From positions 7,316,001-7,380,000 of the forward strand of contig CM034130.1 in assembly GCA_019914995.1 (NCBI GenBank): a stretch of DNA of 64,000 nt. The letters are read 5' to 3'. The notes beneath the pieces were generated by a model. That model did no database searches and had not been told where the DNA came from. It saw only the letters and a program-made list of their open reading frames with translations. The position numbers and the translations under genes were made by a program. The DNA comes from Acanthochlamys bracteata (taxonomy: Eukaryota > Streptophyta > Magnoliopsida > Pandanales > Velloziaceae). Position 1 is the stretch's first letter; each line of letters starts with the position of its first letter. This document shows, piece after piece, positions 56,966 through 64,000 of this stretch.

Positions 56966-58923
56966 CAATTTCCAAATTTGATGATAACAGATGATTTTAT
57001 TTTATTTTTTGAATTTTATATTTGTGTCGTGCAATTTTGTAAATTTAATTTAAAAAGTCACAAAGCAAGGTCAAGACAGTTGCTTATAGGTTAGTTTCGG
57101 ATCGATTCATTTAATAATCAGATCAAATTCGTCTAATTTTAATTTAACTCATAAATTTATACAGTCAAAATTTTCAATTCTAATTCAATCTATTAATAAT
57201 TAGATCAAATTCGAATTGATCAATTCTAATCCAACCTATTTAATAATTAAAACTATTAATTTTTAATTATATACTTTTAAGCTTCAACGAATTTATAATA
57301 TCAGTTGTAATAAAAATGTACGATTTTTTTAGTGACGAGATATAATGAATACCCATCAAAATATACTTTTTTTAGTATCTTTATCTGTCTTTAAAATATT
57401 CAAAAAAATTTATTTTTATGTTTTAAAAATATACGATGACAGTTGAAATTTTAAATTATAAATACATACTAATAATTTCGATAAAAATTTTGATAAATGT
57501 AGCTATTTAACAATATTTTGATAAAAATATTTTTACAAAACCTAAATCCGTTATTATAGAAATACCTACATAGTAATACTTTCGGTAATATTATAATTCT
57601 TATTTTATACTATTTTACTAAAATATAAAAATAATAACTAATTATAAATACCATATAATTTAATAATGTATAAATTATTATTATTTTATTTTTATTACTA
57701 ATATTTTAATAAATAGAAAAGAAAAATTAAATATTATCTGTTCAAAAGATGACAATTCGAATTAGTGGGTCAATTTTAGATTAATTCGGATCGATCTATT
57801 TAATAATCGGATCAAATTGATCAATCCTAATTCAATTTATATATTTATACGGTCAAATTTTCTAATCCTAATTCTAAATAAATGAGTCTTTTTCAAATTA
57901 TATTTTCGGATCGGGTTATATATTGCTACCCTTATTTGATTTGAAACTAAGGGACTAATAAATTCAATTCCGAGCGAATTTGTCTGGCTGAATTCATTAA
58001 GGGCGGGCTGAAAAAGTTTCTTAAGAGTAATTTTGGTCAAATGAAATAAGATTTTTACAATGTTGAGTTATCTCAAGTAGGGTTCTACTAGCGGAGTACT
58101 TCAAATAAATTATGTTTTTTAAACGAGCTTAATTTTATATATATAGATATATATTTTTTGAAATATCGTAAAAAAAAATTTTTTAAATAAAAAGTTGAAA
58201 TAAATTTTGGATAAACAATGATAGCACTACCGAACGACACCGTAGGCTCATAGATGTTTGGTGTTGCTTATTAGAATGATTATTTATTTATTTTAATTTC
58301 TCATTTTCTAAAATTTTCATAATATTTCAAATTTTTTAAAATTTGAAATATATAAATAAATTTCATAGTATTTTATAAAATTTTCCATAATAGATGAAAT
58401 TTAAATATAAAAATATTTATATAGGAGAATTATTATTTACTAGTACATACATTAATTTTATCATTTAAGCTCTTAGCTTATTCAAGCGAAACGTTGAATA
58501 TATACGTAGAATATTCTTCTCTATATAATTAATCAAGTGAATTGGATAGGCTTATGCATAATAACAAGCCTAAGAGCCTGAACACACCCTATAATTAACT
58601 CCACATTCATCTATCTTTGACCTTGTTAATTACCTTTCATATCTGTAGCATATTAATTGATTCAAACCGGACTTTAGGGACGTTTAAAAGTAATTATTAA
58701 AATTAGCTTTTCTTAAAAAAGAATTTAGATATATTATTTTATAAATATTTTTTTAAATAAAAAGTATATATAATTATTTTATATTTTATTTGTAAAAAAG
58801 TTTTATTTGTATTTTATTAAAATTATTTTTACTTGTAACTCAAATTAAATAATTTATAATATTTAATAGTTGCAAAATATCTAACAATATATATATTTAT
58901 TAACTTTCTGAATTGAAAACGGC

Positions 58924-58932
58924 TATAAATAG
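58924..58932 (+). promoter_or_regulatory. Likely TATA box of the YUCCA gene
   Basis: TATAAATAG, close to the plant TATA consensus, lies 186 bp upstream of the chosen ATG, followed by an A/C-rich leader. Confidence 0.6.
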
Positions 58933-59117
58933 AACCTTTCTATACAGAAAAAGGAAACCAAACTACCGGTCCAATATTCCTTCCGTATAAACAAAAGGTA
59001 CCCGAAACCTTTAACTCACAAGTACATAGAAGTACATAACATATTTATTTTGGTAGTGTGAGTGAAGGCTGCGACATTCTACAAAAAAATCATCTAAGAT
59101 TGAGCAGTGGTCGCCTG

Positions 59118-61003
59118 ATGGAACCGATTCCGATCATCAGCGATCACTATCAACGAGAAGAGGTGATCATCGTCGGTGGAGGTCCATCAGGCCTAGCGAC
59201 GGCTGCATGCCTTCGCCATCACGGCATTTCTTCGATTATTTTAGAGCGTGACAACTGCAGTGCTTCGCTGTGGCGCCGGCGAACTTACGACCGTCTTCAT
59301 CTACACCTAGCTAAAAACTTCTGCTCACTTCCTCACATGCCTTTCCCATCTCACTTACCAACCTTCGTTTCAAAATCGGGTTTCATCGAATACCTGGACG
59401 ACTACATCAAGTCTTTCAACCTCTGCATCCGTTACAATACTCGAGTCGAGTCTGCTGAATTTAACGAAAATTCTCGTCGTTGGATCGTTACTGCTTGTAA
59501 GAACAACGACGAGATTTTGAAGTTTGACGCTAGCTTTCTTGTAGTTGCTACAGGCGAAAACGATAAACCTTTTTTGCCGGAGATTACAGGAATAGAGAGT
59601 TATCCCGGCGAAGTAATCCACTCTTCCTCCTACAAGTCGGGGAAAGGTTATAAGGGGAAGAACGTGCTCGTCGTAGGCTGCGGTAATTCCGGCATGGAGA
59701 TTGCGTATGACTTAGCTGAATTTGGCGCTAAGACTTCAATCGTCATCCGTAGCCCGGTAAGTTTAGTGATCTTTTTTTTCTCGACTTCGCCGGCGGTGAC
59801 GGGACATGGAGCATGCACATATGTTGCACTAAGTTATGGTATACGCATGTATGCACTACGTATATTTAGTTTGCAAGGGCAAGGGCAAGGGCAAGGGCAT
59901 GCATGATAGATACATGCTGGTGACAAAAACAGTTTAATTAATGTTGTTGGTACATGGTTTGAAATTCTTGCATACGGTAAGTAAAATTGTTTGAAAATTT
60001 GTTCTTGCCAGCTTTTCATTATAATTTCAGTACTTGTATCTTCATTAATTATGAAAACTGTTTTCTATTACTTTTGAATGATTCATGCATCCCACGAAAA
60101 ATCAGTAATTAATTTTAATTATAAATCATATTCACCAGTCTCTCGTTGAGTTTTACTAGATCAATAAAATCCGACAAGAGTCAACGGCAATTAATTACTA
60201 CCAATCAAAAAAATAACAAGTGGAACGCAGCATTAGCACACAACTATTCTTGGTTTCCTAATTTTTATGAATAAATTTGTTTTGCAGCTTCATGTGGTGA
60301 CTAAGGAAATGATACATATGGGAATGGTTCTATTGAAACACCTCCCTATTCACATGGCTGATGCACTTGTTCTCATTTTATGCAAGCTCAAGTTTGGAGA
60401 CCTCTCCAAATATGGAATTCATAGACCCAAATTTGGACCCTTCCTAATGAAGGCTACGACCGGCAGATCTCCGGTGATCGATGTCGGTACCGCTCAGATG
60501 ATCAAGAACGGCAAGATTCAGGTAAATAGTTGGTTAAAAACCATCTATACGTTAATTTCGTACGAATTAAAATTAACACTCCATTAATCAACGTACGTAC
60601 GTATAGGTGCTGCCGGAGATTAGAGAGGTGAAAGGGAGTACAGTGACGTTCTCTGGTAGCAGGGCGCAAGCTTTTGATGCTATAGTATTCGCGACTGGTT
60701 ACAAGAGTTCAACAAGCAAATGGCTCCAGGTATGCTAATAAAACAGAACCAGCAGCGCCGCGGCATGCACAGGGTTTATAAAATTAGAAAAATAATTATT
60801 CATTGCTCATGTTTTTGCTACATGATGTGCGTACGTAGGACAAGAATGGAATGCTGAAAGAGAACGGGACGCCAAGCAAAAGCTTTCCAAATCATTGGAA
60901 AGGGAACGACGGAGTTTACTGTGCAGGACTTTCTAAGAGAGGCCTCCATGGTTGCTCCATGGATGCTCAAAGCATTGCTGATGATATTAAAAAGAACTAC
61001 TAG
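59118..61003 (+). CDS. YUCCA-type flavin monooxygenase (auxin biosynthesis)
   Basis: Converts indole-3-pyruvate to indole-3-acetic acid, the last step of the main auxin route, using FAD and NADPH. Exons: 59118-59756, 60288-60521, 60607-60729, 60839-61003. They sum to 1161 nt, 386 aa, typical of the YUC10/YUC11 group. FAD-binding GGGPSG is at residues 20-25, NADPH-binding GCGNSG at 187-192, and the FATGYKSS motif at 319-326. [13 protein letters not shown] and LPHMPFP are family-typical. The end reads [18 protein letters not shown]. The ATG at 59118 is the first in frame; the frame is open upstream to 59058 but has no ATG there. It sits alone, with its own TATA box. YUCCA genes are usually narrowly expressed, and YUC10/11 relatives act mainly in seed; that assignment is from memory. 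Confidence 0.95.
59873..59898. repeat. Hexanucleotide repeat (GCAAGG)n in YUCCA intron 1
   Basis: Four perfect AAGGGC-type units in a row, shortly after the exon 1 donor. Confidence 0.9.
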
Positions 61004-61394
61004 ATCGTTATTGTTATCAGAAGTTGAACTAGCTAGCAAAAATTAATTAATTAGCTTTTCTGATTACTCTGCTATTTGTTTCGGTTATTTAAGTTATTCA
61101 AATGGTCTCCAAATATTTCTACAAATGAAAACGATACAGAGACTTTTGATATAGTAAAACATTGCAGAATTTAAAGAGAAATACATATAAATAAAAACCA
61201 GAAATATTTTTTTTTTACCACGGTGTTTCAACGTCGTTTTAAATACATCGGATCGTATCGGATTGGCGAAGTAATTAAATACATAATCTACTACTCATAA
61301 TTTCAGGAACAAAAAATTGATCATTTTTACTAATATAATTATATACCTTCACCATTTCCAGAAAAATATGTTTGCTTTTGCTTGGTATTCATGT
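61004..61394. other. YUCCA 3' region
   Basis: Probably the YUCCA 3' UTR followed by AT-rich spacer. Nothing else was recognised. Confidence 0.4.
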
Positions 61395-61743
61395 TAAATG
61401 TAGCCGAAGAAACTACAAACTTTTTGGTTTGTCAAGTAGTCTTGGCATCGGGTAAAGTGAAATTCTCCGGGAACTTGCAGGTTCCGAACTCCCCGCCCAC
61501 TTGTTGCCAACCTCTTCTTGTCGTTCAACTCCTGTACGCGTGCATGTTCCGAACAACTCCTGTACGCGTGCCTTCCTTCTGCTCAGAAGATTGAGCACGG
61601 ATGGCCAGAATCATTGTCTGAGTTGTAGGAGGTGCAGGAGCTGCTGGAACAGACGTCGCTGCAGCAAGCTTCAGGCCAGAGTCCGATGCGCCGGAGATCA
61701 CGTACGTAGTTGCGAGACAGCACACTAGAATTCAGTGCTGCCA
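61395..61743 (-). pseudogene. Photosystem I subunit N (PsaN) pseudogene
   Basis: PsaN is a nuclear-encoded lumenal photosystem I subunit. On the minus strand the ATG at 61741-61743 begins MAALNSSVLSRNY, the PsaN start. After a frame change comes a transit-like segment (VISGASDSGLKLAA, MILAIRAQSSEQKEG). It then jumps, across a missing portion, to ELNDKKRLATSG, another frame change, FGTCKFPENFT, and finally CQDYLTNQK-like sequence. These words occur in this order in intact PsaN. At least two frameshifts and an internal deletion make it non-functional, and the C terminus is absent. A 28-bp tandem duplication lies at the deletion point (61526-61571). I saw no intron, so a processed copy is possible. 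Confidence 0.78.
61526..61571. repeat. 28-bp tandem duplication within the PsaN pseudogene
   Basis: CAACTCCTGTACGCGTGC occurs at 61526-61543 and again at 61554-61571, a period of 28 bp. It coincides with the point where PsaN sequence is missing. Confidence 0.85.
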
Positions 61744-61885
61744 TGATCTTTTCTATATATTACAGGAATTACTTCAACTCTCCGTAAATAAAGAATGGAT
61801 GGCTTCTAACTCTTTACCAAGAAAAGGCATTCAAGATCAGAGAACTCGACAAGTTCTTTCTCCCAAGGAATGAAACGTATCTATG

Positions 61886-62118
61886 GGTAAAAAGTGTTCG
61901 CGAGTTTATAAAGAAAGTATTTTTTAAAATAAAAAATATTTTTATTTTATTTTGAAAATTAAACTTTTATTTTATTTAAAAAATAATAAAATATTATTAT
62001 ATAAATATTTATTTATTTTTAAAAATATATTTTATTAAATATTATAAAAAATTTACTAAAAAATATTATATATTTTTGTGAAATAAAACTTTCTGTTTTA
62101 AGGTAATATCAAAGCACC
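61886..62118 (+). repeat. MITE-like element, family A
   Basis: Opens 'aaaaagtgttcgcgagttta' and closes 'aatatcaaagcacc'. The interior has AATATTTTTATTTTATTTTG, a clear family-A word, then AATAATAAAATATT and TTTTATTAAATATTATAAAA. Confidence 0.45.
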
Positions 62119-62219
62119 AAATTTTTAGTTCAGTATAACATGATTCGAGCTCGAACCAGGACTCAAGTCCAACCAACTTGTTGAAATCCTGCAATATTAA
62201 TCTACCTAGTTTTTGCTTA

Positions 62220-63190
62220 AATCATCAGTGAATGACGTACACAACAATCAGTTACCGACCAGTTCTTGTTTGATAACTGGTGGTTTATCGACCAATCGGT
62301 AAGTAGCTGCTCGACCAGTTATCGATTAATTATTTATTAATTATCAATCAGTTATCGACCAGTTGTAATTCGATAATTGATCGATTGTCGATCAATAACT
62401 GATAAATTAATTATTATCTAATTATTTATTAATTATTAATTATTTATCGATTAATTATTGTTAAATAATTGGTCGATTGTTGATCAATTATCGATCAGTT
62501 ATTTATTAGTTATCAATCAGTTATCAAATTCAGTGATTTATTAGTCATCAATTAATTATCAACAAGTTACTGGTAGGTAAAATTGATAGCCAACTAATTA
62601 ATGGTTGGTAACTGATCGACTATCCGGTGATGTTAAAAGTTATCGGTGGACATGTAGCGATCGTTAAAAATTATCGAGTGAAGCTCCTCAGTAGGTAATT
62701 AAAATTAAATCAGGTTTGGATGCACTAGTTCTGCAAGTTTTTTCGTCTCGGGAGCGTGAATTCAAGTTTATTTTGCCGACTAGTTCACCATGATCAATAA
62801 CTATATCAATTAACTTTACTTCAGTCTATAACTTAATTAAATCATATTTTTTACCGACTGATCTTTATTAATTACCGATTTATAAAATGGTCGGTATATT
62901 ACTGATCCAAAAAAACTTAATTGATAATTTATTGAATGTGGAAATAATAAGTAATTTATCGACGGCTATTTCAGTCCGTAAATTATCGACTAAATTTTTT
63001 TAAAAAGTTATCAACTAAATAGTCTAATTCAGTAACTTACCAACTACTTTAGTTAGTTGTAAATTATGAGTGCTTGTCTTAGTTAGTTGGTAGACTCATT
63101 TATGGACTATTTTTTACCGACTGAATTATGAGTAACGCGAATGCGGTCAATAATCGGCTTTACCGACTGTTTTGTTTATGTTATGGACTG
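62220..63190. repeat. Motif-rich block, possible CACTA-type subterminal repeats
   Basis: From 62220 to about 62660 short words such as TTATCGAYCAGTTATC and their complements recur dozens of times with no fixed period. From 62780 to 63190 the dominant words become TTACCGACTG and TTATCGACTAA. Similar TTTACCGAC words crowd the subterminal regions of plant CACTA transposons. I did not find a CACTA terminus or a transposase, so the assignment is tentative. No coding potential. Confidence 0.4.
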
Positions 63191-64000
63191 ATTTTTTCAT
63201 GCGGTTGAGATATATGTGTTTAGACATCTTAGATTTATATCAGATAGATAGCACGTACGTGATATTGAAAAAAATATGCATCTCTGTCTGTAAGATCGAT
63301 GTCGAGAATTAATTGGTCGAGACGTGTCTTGCAGTCATGTCCGCTACTGGAATTCATCCTGTTCTAAAATTTCCCAGGAATATTTCACGAGTTATTTGCT
63401 TCAGTTTTAATTAGACCTTTAACAGGAAGCAGAATCATATAATAATGTTTAGATTTAGTTATTTTATTGTAAGTGATTTCGAATATAATTTTATTTTCAA
63501 TAAAGATTTCATTTGGTGAAGTTTTTCTAGAGGACTTATTACTGAGACGAGTTTATTATTCTTCCACGCAATCCATTTATAAATTAGAAGACAAGTTCAA
63601 ATATTGTACACACGTATTTTATATAGTTTGCTTTTTTAAGTAGATTTTAAAAATATAAATATTAATATAAAATTATTTAAAGTACTGCAAGCTGTGTGTA
63701 TAATTACTAAGTTTTACTTACGATGATGTAAGTGATGAGCTGGAATCAATTATATATATTTTTTTGATGATTGGAATTTTTATTTATTTTATTTTAATAC
63801 TTTCATGTAACTATCGAGAATTAAATTTATAGATTTTTAATGTAAAACTTTTTAACTACCCATTAGTTTTTTGGTCAACTTCTTTCGATGCCGTGTGCAT
63901 ATCATGACTTCATCTATTTATTCTTTTGTAAACAATTTTTTTTGGGTCTGGAAGAAAAAAAAAATTGACAAAATATTTTGTTGAACTTTTTGAATGTTTA
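63191..64000. other. Right-edge AT-rich DNA
   Basis: Nothing recognised: no coding frame, repeat family or terminus could be supported. Confidence 0.35.

Larger units (their letters stand above)
54974..58920. other. AT-rich intergenic region between PP2C and YUCCA
   Basis: No gene in about 4 kb. The left 250 bases hold the PP2C promoter and leader with a CT run (55194-55210). The rest is AT-rich, with several family-A repeats, a (TA)n tract and a pair of direct repeats near 57.1 and 57.8 kb. Confidence 0.45.

Noticed and set aside
56861-57094. 77-aa frame across the (TA)n tract
   Set aside because: Its middle is an Ile-Tyr run made by the microsatellite; it is not a gene.
59058-59117. YUCCA start further upstream at 59058
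   Set aside because: The frame is open but the triplet there is GTG. The first in-frame ATG is 59118, and it gives the usual family length.
1-64000. tRNA or rRNA genes
   Set aside because: No cloverleaf with A and B boxes and no conserved rRNA segment was found on either strand by reading.

Overview
The window is nuclear DNA of a flowering plant, most likely a eudicot. Protein genes are split by short GT-AG introns. They encode plant-specific families (PLS-class PPR, YUCCA, ACR, TOL), the intergenic DNA is very AT-rich, and transposable-element remnants are frequent. I cannot name the species. Exon boundaries below were read by eye from splice consensus, frame and remembered family sequence; no alignment or transcript was available.

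Layout. 0-2.4 kb (-): 5' part of a NIPA-type magnesium transporter, running off the left edge. 6.6-7.2 kb (+): an intronless 188-aa protein I do not recognise firmly. 9.0-12.9 kb (+): a ten-exon GPN2/QQT1 GTPase gene whose exons sum to exactly 301 codons. It contains two introns that look U12-type, one GT-AG and one AT-AC, plus a GC-AG intron. 14.0-19.7 kb (-): a complete but decayed Ty3/gypsy chromovirus with 518-bp LTRs. 20.3-20.9 kb (-): a frame-broken coding remnant. 21.9-27.6 kb (-): a nine-exon TOM1-like (TOL) ESCRT adaptor. 29.1-30.3 kb (-): an unrecognised 278-aa protein. 30.3-34.9 kb: AT-rich, packed with MITE-like repeats.

34.9-36.7 kb (+): an intronless PPR protein. 37.8-39.5 kb (+): a decayed BCKDH E1-alpha pseudogene. 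40.0-42.6 kb (-): a seven-exon SAL1 nucleotidase gene with a one-base deletion in exon 3. 43.9-49.9 kb (+): an ACT-domain-repeat (ACR) gene with a TATA box and a roughly 2.1-kb intron in its 5' UTR. 51.4-55.0 kb (-): an eight-exon PP2C phosphatase. 55.5-58.9 kb: AT-rich repeats. 59.1-61.0 kb (+): a four-exon YUCCA auxin-biosynthesis monooxygenase. 61.4-61.7 kb (-): a PsaN pseudogene. 62.2-63.2 kb: a non-coding block dense in short recurring motifs.

The genes are ordinary single-copy-style plant loci on both strands. Nothing suggests an operon, cluster or shared pathway. The observations most worth following are the minor-spliceosome introns of GPN2, the single-base break in SAL1, two MITE-like families with many copies, and the motif-rich block near the right edge. 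I found no tRNA, rRNA or CRISPR array.
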